This document shows, in pieces, positions 23,474 to 33,596 of a stretch of DNA of 64,000 nt. Position numbers and translations under genes: made by a program. The stretch spans positions 633,782 to 697,781 of the forward strand of contig UESW01004559.1 of the NCBI GenBank assembly GCA_900491605.1, in the 5' to 3' direction. The notes beneath the pieces were generated by a model. That model did no database searches. It worked only from the letters and a program-made list of their open reading frames with translations, and was not told the origin of the DNA. Origin of the DNA: Calamus simplicifolius. Lineage: Eukaryota > Streptophyta > Magnoliopsida > Arecales > Arecaceae. Each line of letters opens with the position of its first letter. Within the stretch, counting starts at the first letter, position 1.

Positions 23474-23492
23474 TATTGGCGCACCAGGAAGG
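23474..23492 (+). promoter_or_regulatory. Tat primer-binding site
   Basis: TATTGGCGCACCAGGAAGG directly follows the 5' LTR. The same motif, with two changes, follows the LTR of the minus-strand element at 52044-52062. Confidence 0.7.
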
Positions 23493-23557
23493 GGGCAGGA
23501 AAGCAAGGAAGGCCCAAACCCTACAGTATACTTCTCTTTTCTCTCCCTCTCCCAATA

Positions 23558-25117
23558 ATGGTGATGACACGAGCTCAGGATAGTCAATTACCCTGGGGGC
23601 ATCTTCCCCCAGCTAGGCAGCAGGAGGCTAACCTCCCTGCCGCTGATCCTCCCATCATTTCCCCTCAACCAAAAGCAGCTGCCCCGGCTACGGAGCAGCT
23701 GGCGACTCTCACCCGGCAAGTTCAGACCCTCACCGCCATGGTCCACGGACTTTAGCAGCAGCAGTCCGTGGCCACCCAGCATCAGACTGCTCCCCCTACC
23801 AGTCAACAGTCTGCAAGGGGAGGTTCTCCTCAGCGAGAGGCCAGTTGTCGCTGGGCTTCTCCAAGGAAGCCTTGCCGTGAGCCCCTCAAGCGGCCGCGAT
23901 CTCCAGATTGTGGCCCGAACAAGATTCCTTCAGAGCCGCACCGCCAGGAGGAACCAAAGCGGAAATCCCATCTTCCGCGTCCTTCTTCTTCTTCATCTTC
24001 CTCTTCTTCATCCTTCGAGCCGTCTCAAAGGGCCCCGATAATCAACCGCTAAGCGGAGGAGCGCATGGACAAGTACAACCGGCGACTAGACAAGCTCGCC
24101 AGGAAGATCAACAACCAACCGGAGGAGGAATATGACACCCGTCCTCCTTACACTCGTCGGATACTGAAAGAGCCCGTCCCCTCCAGATTCTGATTCCCCC
24201 AGATAGATTCGTACGATGGTACGATGGATCCTCTCGACCACCTCGAGAGTTACAAGGCCATGATGCAAGTTCAGGGTGCGTCAGACGCCCTTCTCTGCAA
24301 GGCTTTCCCTGCTACTCTACGGAAGGCTGCTCGCACTTGGCACTCGCGCCTGTCCCCCCACAGCATCGATTCCTTTCGGGAGCTAGAAAAGGCCTTTATG
24401 GCATATTTTGATGCCTACCGGCAGATCCCGAGGGTCGCGGACTGCCTCTTCTCCGTGCGCCAGAAGGAGGGGGAATCGCTGTAGGACTTCGTGTCCTGGT
24501 TCAAAATCGCCGCCCTTGAAGTCTATCATCTGGACGACATGGTGGCAACGCTGGTACTGAAGCAGGGACTCCTCCCGTCCCGCTTCACCTTCTCTCTGGA
24601 AAAGAAGCCCCTGGGTTCCTACTCCGACCTTCTCCTCCAAGCTCAGAAGTACATCCACGCGGATGAGGCCGACCTCACCCGTCGGAAATCATCAAGGAGC
24701 TCCAGCCGCAAACCTGCTTGCCCCGAGGCGAGCAGGCCCTCTCGCCACCGGCAGCCTGATCTGCCTTGCCGATCCGACAACAGGCATCGAAGCCCCGTCC
24801 CTGACGAGAGCAAGATCACTCCTCTCCTCGCCCCTTGATCCCATATCCTGATGGAAATCGAGGACGAGCCTTATCTCCAGCGCCCTCCTCCTATGAAGAA
24901 AGGTCCTCCCCACGACAAGAGCCATTTTTGCCGATTCCATCGAGACTACGGGCACGACACCGATAGCTGCTTCAGCTTAAATTGCGCCATTGAGGAGCTC
25001 ATCCAGAGGGGCTACCTCGGCAAATATGTCCAGAAGGGACCACAACCACTGCTGGCACTCATGGGACCCCACCTGCTCAGGCGCTGTCGACAACACCCCC
25101 ACGGAGCGGACAGTTAG
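23558..25117 (+). pseudogene. Tat gag remnant
   Basis: Frame 2 from the ATG at 23558 (MVMTRAQDS). It has a glutamine/proline/serine-rich N terminus, then the retrotransposon gag domain (MDPLDHLESYKAMMQ, AFPATLRKAARTWHSRL, FMAYFDAYRQ, LKQGLLPSRFTFSL; about 24180-24660), and a C-terminal FCRFHRDYGHDTDSC segment, the metal-knuckle-like block of Tat gag. In-frame stops lie at 23753, 24050, 24191 and 24482. At least 23753 and 24482 replace an expected glutamine. The frame ends at 25117, overlapping the pol frame that starts near 24990. Confidence 0.85.
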
Positions 25118-26066
25118 AATGGTGTCTTGGGGAGCGGCTTCCTCATCCAAGCGGCTAAGAGGGGAGGACGCATCGGGTAATGTAGTTCTCGGATGGGGAC
25201 CAGTGAATTTTGAGAATGTAAACAATGAAGGCATTGCCGTCTCTATGACGATCGCCAAGCACCCTATAAAAAGGATATTGGTTGATAGTGGTAACTCAGC
25301 TGACATCCTCACTTATGACGCTTTTGTTCGGATGGGATTATCTCTAGACTCTCTTCAGCCTGTAGCAACCCCTTTGGTCGGATTCACCAGGGATTCGGTA
25401 GGGGTTGAGGGCGAGATATCTTTACCTGTGACAGCCGGAATACCGCCATGCCAAAGCACAGTGATCATGAAGTTCTTAGTTGTGCGGGTCCCTTTGGCAT
25501 ACAACGCCATTCTTGGGTGCCCAGGCTTAAATCTATTAGATGCGGTTATCTCCGCCCGACGCCTGCTGGTGCAGTTCCCTACTAGCGGAGGTGTTGGGGA
25601 GATGAAAGGAGAGATCGGTTCAGTTCTGCCCTGCTATCACACGGCGTCAAGCCCCTTGGAGGCCAAGCCGGTCCCAGAAGCACCCGACCCCAGGGAGTCC
25701 GACAGGAGAGGGGGGCCGACCGAGCACCTCCTGACCTTTCCCTTTGGGGACGATCCGATGAGGACCGTGCGTATCGGCGGACTCCTTCCCCTAGAGGATC
25801 ATGATCGCCTCCTAACCTTCTTGCGGGCCAACTCAGACGTGTTCGCTTGGTCAGCGTCTGACATGCCTGGCATCCCTCCAGAAGTAATCACCCACAAGCT
25901 CAACATCGATCCGAAGCACCGTCCAATCCTCCAGAGGAAGAGGAGCTTCGCTCCCGAGCAGCAAAAGGCCATTATGAGGAGGTTAACAAACTGCTCAGTG
26001 TCGGCCACATCTAAGAGGCGCATTACCCTAGCTGGTTGGCTAACGTGGTCATGGTGCGAAAGGTAA
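24990..26066 (+). pseudogene. Tat protease and start of reverse transcriptase
   Basis: An open frame whose middle carries the retroviral-type protease active site VDSGNSADIL (near 25282) and ILGCPGLNLLDAVIS, then the RT entry block HKLNIDPKHRPILQRKRSFA. A frameshift near 25973 ends the useful frame; RT continues in frame 2. The protease cleaves gag-pol in the cytoplasmic particle. Confidence 0.85.
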
Positions 26067-27640
26067 ACGGGAGCTGAAGAATTTGCATCGACTTCACTGA
26101 CCTCAACAAGGCGTGTCCGAAAGACAATTTCCTCATGCCAAGGATAGACCAGCTGGTAGATTCCACCTCTGGCCACGAGCTCCTCAACTTCATGGACGCC
26201 TTCTCCGGATATAATCAGAAAAGGATGGACCCTAGTGATGAAGAGCATACATCCTTTGTGACAAAAAAGGGGATTTATTGCTACAAAGTGATGCCTTTCG
26301 GTCTCAAGAACGCGGGGTCGACCTATCAAAGATTGATGAACATGGTGTTTTAGGATCAGCTAGGTTGGAACATGGAAGTCTACGTGGATGACATGCTGAC
26401 CAAGAGCATACGCACTTCTGATCATGTCTCCGATTTAGAGGAAACTTTCAGCAACCTCCGCCACTTCTAGGTCAAGTTGAATCCCAAGAAATGCATCTTC
26501 GGAGTCACGGCGGGCAAGTTCTTGGGTTTTATGGTGACTCAGTGGGGGATCGAAGCAAACCCAGAGAAAATCAGCACCATCGTCGACATGAGACCGCCAT
26601 CCAGCAAGAAGGAAGTACAGTGGCTAACGGGAAGGGTGGCAGCTTTAAGTCGTTTCCTCTCCAAATCGGCCGAGAGGTGCTTGCCCTTCTTCAAGGCCCT
26701 GCGGAAAGTAAATAGCTTCGAATGGACGAACGACTGCTAGAAAGCCTTCGATGGCCTAAAGGCGTTTCTGTCTTCTCCTCCGCTGCTATCCAAACCAAGG
26801 GATGGGGAAAGTCTCTTCCTCTACCTAGCTGCTTCTTCAGAGGCCGTTAGCTCAGTCTTGGTGCATCTCGACGCTGATGGAACCTAGAGGCCCGTTTATT
26901 ACGTGAGCAAGGTGCTCCACGACGCAGAAGTTAGGTACTCCAAGACAGAAAAAATCATCTTCACTCTGATCGTCTCCGCTCGGTGTCTCCGCCCTTATTT
27001 TCAAGCCCATCCCATTGTGGTGCTCACGGACCAGCCCCTCCGAGCCATCCTGGCTCATCCAGACACCTTAGGCCAACTCGCCAAGTGGGCCATCAAGCTA
27101 GGAGAGTTTGACCTCTCCTTCCAAGTGCGGCCGGCCTTGAAGTCCCAAGTCCTGGCTGATTTCCTAATCGAGTGCACTTGGAAAGATGAGGAGACCAGGG
27201 AGGTTTTCGTGGAGCGGCACGAGCCTGAGCCGAGCGATGATGGAGAAACCTGGATCCTCCATGTAGACGGTGCGTCAAACTCTCAGGAAAGAGGTGCCGG
27301 TCTCATTCTCACCGGACCGGGTGGAGAGAAAGCAGAATGCGCCCTGCGGTTTCTATTCAAAGCCACCATTAACCAAGCTGAGTACGAGGCCCTGCTGGCA
27401 GGATTAAGGCTAGCCCAAGAATTTGGGATAAGGCATCTCAGAGCTTTCATCGACTCACAACTCATCTCCGGACAAATCAACGGAGAGTACGAGGTACGTG
27501 ACCCTGCTATGACTCAATACCTGGGCAAGGTTCGACTCTTGGTCTCTCCGTTATCTTATTTCAGCATCAGTTATATTCCCCGGAGTAAGAATGCCAAGGC
27601 TGACATTCTTTCTCGCCTGGCTACCACCGCCGACGGCATC
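25973..27640 (+). pseudogene. Tat reverse transcriptase, RNase H and second RNase H
   Basis: Frame 2 shows DFTDLNKACPKDNFLMPRID, MDAFSGYNQ, FGLKNAGSTYQRLMN and the catalytic YVDDM (near 26382), then FLGFMVTQWGIEANP and the first RNase H (SLFLYLAASSEAVSSVLV, RPYFQAHPIVVLTDQPLR). A second, archaeal-type RNase H starts near 27245 (LHVDGASNSQERGAG, NQAEYEALLAGL, DSQLISGQI). This domain is characteristic of Tat elements. Stops at 26351, 26468, 26738 and 26885 are all TAG where family glutamine (CAG) is expected; a TGA at about 26077 sits where tryptophan is expected. Confidence 0.9.
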
Positions 27641-28924
27641 GCAAGAGACGCCTACATTGAGTGCTTAGAAAGGCCAAGCATAGAAGATGGCAAGGAAGTC
27701 CTCCCGCTCACCCAAGAGCCTACATGGATGGATTCCTACGTCCTCTATCTCACTGACGGCACCCTCCCCGATGACCACAATGAAGCTAAGCTGCTTAAGT
27801 GGAGGGCTTCCAAATTCATCCTCCTAGACGGACGTCTATACAGGAGGTCATTCTCCTACCCCCTACTCAGATGTGTAGGACCTGCCAACGCCGACTACAT
27901 CCTAAGAGATATCCATGAATGCATCTGCGAAAATCACCTGGGGGGCAGGTCTCTAGCCCAGAAGGCCCTTCGGTAGGGATACTTCTGGCTTACCATGAGG
28001 GAGGACGCCGCCAAACTAGTTCCGAAGTGCGATGGTTGCCAGCGCCACGCACACATCCAACATCAACTGTCTACCCTGCTCAACCCGCTCTCAGCCCCCT
28101 GGCCCTTCGCCCAATGGAGAATAGATATCCTTGGGCTATTCCCCCCAGCCTCGGGACAGCGGAGATTCTTGCTAGTAGCCATCGACTATTTCACCAAGTG
28201 GGTCGAGGTCGAGGCGCTGGCTAAGATCATCGAGAGTAAAGTCAAAGCCTTCTTCTGGAAGTCGATTATATGCCACTTTGGCCTACCACACACCCTCGTC
28301 ACGGACAACGGTCGCCAGTTGAACAATGAAGCATTCAAGACTTTCTGTGGTGAGCTAGGCATTCACCATCGATTCACCTCTGTCGGCCACCCCCAGACCA
28401 ACGGGGAGGTCGAGGTCATGAACCGTACCATTCTCAGATGGCTCAGGACTCGGCTAGATGGATCAAAGGGTCGATGGGTGGAGGAGCTCCCCAGCATGAT
28501 ATGGGCTTACCACACGACCCCCAGAGCCCCGACGGGCGAGATTCCTTTCAGTCTCGTCTTTGGATCCAAAGCCATCATCCCTATTGAGATCGGACTGCCC
28601 AGTCCGCGTGTGGAGTCCTTCAACGAGGAAGACAATTCCACATTAATACGAGCCAACCTTGACTTTATCGACAAAGCACATGACCGAGCAAGGCTGCGTA
28701 TGGTAACTTTCCGTCAGCGGGCAGCCAAGTACTACAACGCCCGAGTTCGTCCCAAGGTCTTTCGCCACGGAGATCTGGTTTTAAGAAAGGCTGAGGTATC
28801 TAAGCCTACGGAGGGAGACAAACTATCCCCCAACTGGGAGGGTCCTTACCGTATCACCGAGACACTTCACCGGAGGGCATACAGACTAGAAAAGCTCAAT
28901 GGACAACCCACTCCATGTACTTAG
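27640..28924 (+). pseudogene. Tat integrase remnant
   Basis: The zinc module (HECICENHLGG ... CDGCQRH, 27915-28040) is interrupted by TAG at 27974. The DDE core follows: RIDILGLFPPASGQRRFLL (near 28120), VTDNGRQLNNEAF (near 28300) and GHPQTNGEVEVMNR (near 28387). The tail has VLRKAEVSKPTEGDKLSPNW, a chromodomain-free C terminus usual in Tat. The frame ends at TAG 28922-28924. Confidence 0.9.
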
Positions 28925-29042
28925 AACGCGGATATTCTCCGCCGATATTATCAATGATGTATCCCCCAGAATACAAGCAATAAAAGGGTCCCTTCTAATG
29001 CCACAGCCTGCTCTCCCTTGCATTCAAGGACCAGATCTCGCT

Positions 29043-30036
29043 AAAGGAGCTCACCGGCATTGCGGCTAACGAGACACAACTCGGTCTGGCGAGGAGATGC
29101 CCCCGAGTCGGTTCAAGTCCTTAACAGCTCCGTACCTGGTCGAGTCGCCTCTCAGGCAGCACACAAACCTCCGAGGCGGTTCAAAAGGAGCTCACCATTT
29201 TTGCGGCTAACAGGACACCACTCGGTCCAGATAGGAGATGCCCCCGAGTCGGTTCAAGTCCCTAACAGCTCCGTACCCGATCGACTCGCCCCTTAGACGG
29301 CACATAAACCCACAAGGTGGTTCAAAAGGAGCTCACCGGCATCGCGGCTAACGGGACACCACTCGGTCCGGCTAGGAGATGCCCCCGAGTTGGTTCAAGT
29401 CTCTAACAGCTCCGTACCCGGTCGAGTCGCCCCTCGGACGGCACACAAACCCCCGAGGCGGTTCAAAAGGAGCTCGCTGGCATCGCGGCTAATGGGACAC
29501 CACTCGGTCCGGCTAGGAGACGCCCTCGAGTCGGTTCAAGTCCCTAACAGCTCCGTACCTGATCGAGTTGCCCCTTTGGCGGCACACAAACCCCTGATAC
29601 GGTTCAAAAGGAGCTCACCGGCATCGTGGCTAACGGAATACCACTCGGTCTGGCTAGGAGACGCCCCCGAGTCGGTTCAAGTCCCTAACAGCTCCGTACC
29701 CGATCGAGTCGCCCCTAGGGCAGCACACAAACCCCCGAGGTGGTTCAAAAGGAGCTTACCGGCATCGCGGCTAACGGGACACCACTCGATCTGGTTAGGA
29801 GACGTCCCCGAGTCGGTTCAAGTCCCTAACAGCTCTGTACCTGGTCGAGTCGCCCTTTGGGCAGCACACAAACCCCCGAGGTAGTTCTAAAGGAGCTCAC
29901 CGGCATTGCAGCCTACGGGACACCACTCGGCCCTGGCACGAAGGTGCCTCCGAGGTGGTTAAGACCCTAAAGGCTCCGTACCCACCGAGTCATCCCTCGG
30001 GCGATACATAAACCCCCGAGGAGGTTCTAAAAGAGC
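29043..30036 (+). repeat. 141-bp tandem satellite in the Tat 3' untranslated region
   Basis: Seven copies start AAAGGAGCTCAC near 29043, 29184, 29325, 29466, 29607, 29748 and 29889, a constant period of 141 bp, with an eighth, degraded start near 30030. Each copy includes CGAGTCGGTTCAAGTCC and AACAGCTCCGTACC. Because 141 is 47 codons, several frames remain open over many units. The similarity of copies implies recent amplification or homogenisation within the element. Confidence 0.93.
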
Positions 30037-30539
30037 TCGCCGACCCTCACGGTCTCCAAGTCTGCTGAGTCGGCCCCGACCACACCTGGTTGGCCCCACT
30101 CGGCATCGACATCTCCAAGGTCAAGCCAAATCGGCCCAGAAATTCCCCGGTCAAGCCCCACTCGGCCCCTGACGTTTTCAAGCCGATCTCGATGCTAAGT
30201 TGCCCTCGGGTCGCTCTAAGTCCTTAGAATATTCGAACGCAGACAACCTCCTACGCGGCCGGCTTACACCTCGAAGACGCATCTCAACATTGGCCAACCT
30301 AATATAATGGTTCAGCCATGGCATTATCGACATGCGCAACACTCAGAGTTAGGGTATATCCCAAAAGAAATGTCCCCTCTCACCAATAGGTACGGGGTTC
30401 GTCTTATCGTTAGTCGCACAATAAAGCATTCTTCCCAAAGGAAAGAAGGAACAGGCGAGGCAAAACACAAAGGCATTTTTGCAAAAAGCCCTTCTTCATT
30501 AACAATGGAAATGAAGTACAAAATTTGGCCTGAGGTCGA
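30036..30539 (+). other. Tat spacer between satellite and antisense ORF
   Basis: It contains degraded pieces of the LTR-type minisatellite (GAGTCGGCCCCGACC near 30068; further TCGGCCC words to 30170) and otherwise nothing recognisable. A plus-strand open frame over 30307-30843 is antisense to the ORF described next and is not supported. Confidence 0.6.
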
Positions 30540-31364
30540 TTACAAAAATGAAGGAAAAAGAAAAACAAACGACAGGCCCTCAGGGTTCGCTCGGACCAGG
30601 CTTCTCCTCATCCTCCTCCTCCGCTGGCCCCTCGTCGGACTCCCCGGGCTGGATTTCCTCAAGCTCGGAGCTATCGATCTTGAGGGTCGCGGACACTTTG
30701 ACCTTGCACATCTTGAAGCCCTTGACGTAAGCATCAAGGTTGGCCTCAAAGACTTCCTTTGCGAACTCCGGCGAGGCCTTATAGTTGTAGACGGCCTGCC
30801 CCGCCTCGGCCTCAGCTCGCTATGCCTTGGCCGGGCCTCCTGAAAGTAGCAAAGAATGACAAAGGCGCAGATGATCTGAATCGAATTCGGAGTCAACTGC
30901 ACCAACACTAATCTATACCTATCTAAAAGGTTTAGGAAAAAAGGGTGGAAAGGAAGGCACAGTCCACATCGGAATAACTCCTCGTATAGAGTGACCCGAC
31001 CAGGGTAGGCGGAGGTCACTCTATCTTCGGGCCCTGGTACGGACAGGCGGATGAAGCTAGGGACCATGTACTTAGTCCTAATGGCCTCTATGTCTTCGGG
31101 GGTCATGGTTGAGGCCACTCCGGACGGACCTACTGGATCAGAACTCACCGTCGGAGATTGTCTCGGACGGCGGGAGAACACAGGAATTGCTCTAACAGGG
31201 GAGGATGGGGTGGACGGAGGCCCGGTCACCATTGGTCGATCGCGGATGACGATTCCGTCCATCGGACAAGGAACCTGACGGGCTAAGGAGGTTTGATCTT
31301 CACTATCGGAATGGAAAGATTCAGCTACAGGCCTCTTACCCTCCCTAATGGCACGACGGTCCAT
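30540..31364 (-). pseudogene. Antisense ORF of the Tat element (putative gypsy-type transposase domain, Transposase_28-like)
   Basis: On the minus strand, opposite to gag-pol, an open frame starts MDRRAIREGKRPV. Its middle (about residues 98-172) matches the plant domain annotated as gypsy-type transposon protein: FIRLSVPGPEDRVTS, PGRVTLYEELFRCGL, LPFHPFFLNLLDRY, LTPNSIQIICAFVILCYF. After residue about 173 the frame turns into low-complexity arginine/serine. The frame shifted by one carries the expected tail (YNYKASPEFAKEVFEANLDA then YVKGFKMCKVKV and an acidic end, TGA at 30580-30582), with a TAG just before it. So an indel or large internal deletion near 30840 broke the gene. Such antisense ORFs are a feature of Tat elements; their role is unknown. 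Confidence 0.8.
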
Positions 31365-31928
31365 GGATGAAAATGAAAGATGAAACTAACCTGGAAATCA
31401 AAGGGGATTTGAAGACAAAAGGGCTCAAGTCGCAAAAGAACTCATAAGAAGAAAAGCTGGAAGAAAACAATGGCAATGTAAAAGCTTTCCTCAGGCCTTT
31501 GGGGCACTTTTATACCCCCATATGCGAACGACGATAATTGAGGCCCTGCCACGTGGCGCTCTCCTATTGCACAATGAGCTGTCCACCGAAAATCTCGCCT
31601 GCGCCCGAGACGTGCCGCCTCGATTCGCCCCAAGGAGCGTGACCCCCGATCAATTGCAGGGCATAGAAAATGGAGAAGCAATGATAACCTTTACCTTTTT
31701 CCATTCCCCCAATAGGCTTCCTCTTCGAGGCGTCCGGCGCTAGCGTCAGCTCCCACCTACCACATGATTGTGAAAGATTTTTGAAGCGACACTGCCTCGG
31801 GACGATGTGTCAGCTCACCAAGCTATTAAAAGTGCATTAAAGAGCAATCATTTTTTGAATTTTTGCACCCCTCTCGCCCAAAGGGCAGCGGGCGCGTGGC
31901 CCTTCGCGCTCAGGGGCGGGGGGGCATC
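31365..31928 (+). other. Tat region upstream of the antisense ORF, ending in the purine tract
   Basis: No plus-strand gene. On the minus strand this would be the promoter and leader of the antisense ORF. The last bases (AGGGGCGGGGGGGC, 31911-31924) are the polypurine tract used for plus-strand priming. Confidence 0.65.
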
Positions 31929-33411
31929 TGATGTGGCTGAAGGAGCCACGAGGGCAATTATGGCAAAATTAAAATCTTAAGGCGGCCCTGCCCCGGCATC
32001 TCCAAGCCGGCCAAGTCGGCCCCGACCTTCCCTGGTTGGCCCCACTCGGCCTCGGAATCTCCGAGATGGCCAAGTCGGCCCCGACCTTCCCTGGTCGGCC
32101 CCGCTCGGCCCCGACATCTCCGAGTCGGCCAAGTCAGCCCCGACCTTCCCTGGTCAGTCCCGCTCGGCCCTGGCATCTCCGAGTCGGCCAAGTCGGCCCC
32201 GACCTTGCTTGGTCGGCCCCGCTCGGCCCCGGCATCTCCGAGTCGGCCAAGTCGGCCCCGACCTTCCCTGGTCGGCCCCGCTCGGCCCTGGCATCTCCGA
32301 GTCGGCCAAGTTGGCCTCGAGCTTCCTTGATCGGCCTCACTCGGCTCCGGCATCTCTGAGTCGGCCAAGTCAGCCCCGACCTTCCCTGGCCGGCCCCGCT
32401 TAGCCCCGGCATCTTCAAGTCGGCCCCGACCTTCCCTGGTCGGCCCCTCTTAGCCCCGACATCTCCAAGTCGGCCCCGCTCGGCCCCGGCATCTCCGAGT
32501 CGGCCAAGTCGGCCCCGACCTTCCCTGGTCGGCCCCACTCGACCGCGGTATCTCCAAGTCGGCCAAGTCAGCCCCGACCTTCCCTGGTCGGCCCCCCTCG
32601 GCCCTGACATCTCCAAGTCGGCCAAGTCGGCCTCGACCTTCCCTGGTCGGCCCCGGCATCTCCGAGTCGGCCAAGTCGGCCCCCACCTTCCTTGGTCGGC
32701 CCCGCTCGGCCCCGCTCGGCCCCGACATCTTTGAGTCGGCCAAGTCGGCCCCGACCTTCCCTGGTCGGCCCCGCTCTGGCATCTTTAGGTCAGCCGAGTC
32801 GGCCCTGCTCGGCCTCGGCGCCCTTCGAAGGGTCAATGCTATCTCAAGTCATCCCCAGAATGGTCCTGGCTATCCACGCCGCCGTCCTTCTGACCCGCGC
32901 CGCCTGGCATCCCCAGGCCCAACTACCCACAGATCACGCCGCTGATGGGACTGGACCTAACTATATGTTAGCCCCACTGACTAATGGGATGTAGCTCACC
33001 AACTGCCATTTTCCCCTCTTCGATGGGATAGGACCCACCAACCAGTCCGAGTTCATGCAACCCCACACACCCTGCGGACATTCCTTTCTTAGGAACCCCA
33101 CGTGGTTGTGCAGGTGTCAACCCCCTATAAAAGGGTAAGTCCACTCAGGAACAAGGTACGTAAACTCATATGCTCACTAACCTGATACTCAAAAGGGACT
33201 CCCCTCTTTCTGAGGACTCATTTTTTCTCCCTCGAGCTCGTCTGAGCTCTCCCTCGGCTGTGACCCCGGTTACTGACTTGAGCGTCGGAGGATCCCCACC
33301 AGAGCATCCCTCCGGTCTTGGAACTTTTTGCAGGCCTTCGATCAGGCGTGGGACCATGGATTAAGCAGCTCTCTTATCCCAACGTTCAAGACCAGTGATC
33401 AGGCGTCATCA
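31929..33411 (+). repeat. Tat 3' LTR
   Basis: It is 1483 bp, starting TGATGTGGCTGAAGG and ending GGCGTCATCA, collinear with 22117-23473. The main size difference (126 bp) lies in the minisatellite. The TATA motif CCCTATAAAAGGG is at about 33123-33135. Confidence 0.92.
31980..32810 (+). repeat. TCGGCC-rich minisatellite in the Tat 3' LTR
   Basis: The same unit as in the 5' LTR, about thirteen or fourteen copies. Copy number and order differ from the 5' array, so the arrays changed independently after insertion. Confidence 0.9.
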
Positions 33412-33596
33412 GTCCCCGGATAGATAATCTTGGGAAACCTCCAATCCATCTCCTCAAAGCCTCCAGACCTCCCATGCTTGAGAGAACTAGAGGAAAAGAC
33501 CTCCCTTTGCCGGAGCTCAGAGTCAGAGAAAGGCAGGGGAGAGGAGAAGAGACCACTAACCTCTGCAGAGGGACCACCCCCAAGCCCTTCCATGCC

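Larger units (their letters stand above)
22117..33411 (+). mobile_element. Tat-lineage (RIRE2/Retand-like) Ty3/Gypsy retrotransposon
   Basis: An 11.3-kb element with LTRs TGATGTG...CATCA (22117-23473, 31929-33411), a primer site TTGGCGCACCAGGAAGG just after the 5' LTR, and a purine tract AGGGGCGGGGGGGC before the 3' LTR. The target repeat is ATCCC/GTCCC (one mismatch). Pol order is protease, RT, RNase H, a second RNase H, integrase, and an antisense ORF lies between integrase and the 3' LTR; both of the latter traits are diagnostic of the Tat lineage. At least eight in-frame stops make it non-functional. Confidence 0.93.
22106..33593 (-). pseudogene. First coding exon of an unidentified host gene, split by the Tat retrotransposon
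   Basis: Minus strand. After an acceptor TTATGCAG (ending at 33596) comes GC and a start codon at 33593-33591. The frame runs MEGLGGGPSAEVSGLFSSPL and on through FEEMDWRFPKIIYPG to 33412, where the Tat 3' LTR begins. The frame and exon are completed on the other side of the element: 22116-22106 supplies the last codons and ends CAG at a consensus donor GTAAAAG. The target duplication (GTCCC right, ATCCC left) is the overlap. The coding part is 188 nt, leaving phase 2. The serine/glycine-rich N terminus has no domain I recognise. Upstream a leader and long 5' intron are likely at 33596-36200. The insertion should break normal splicing of this exon, so I list it as a disrupted gene. Confidence 0.55.

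Noticed and set aside
29060..29884. Plus-strand frames of 78 and 164 codons
   Set aside because: They arise from the 141-bp satellite, whose period is a multiple of three; no independent coding evidence.
30307..30843. Plus-strand 178-codon frame
   Set aside because: It lies opposite the antisense ORF of the Tat element, whose domain is recognisable; this frame has none.
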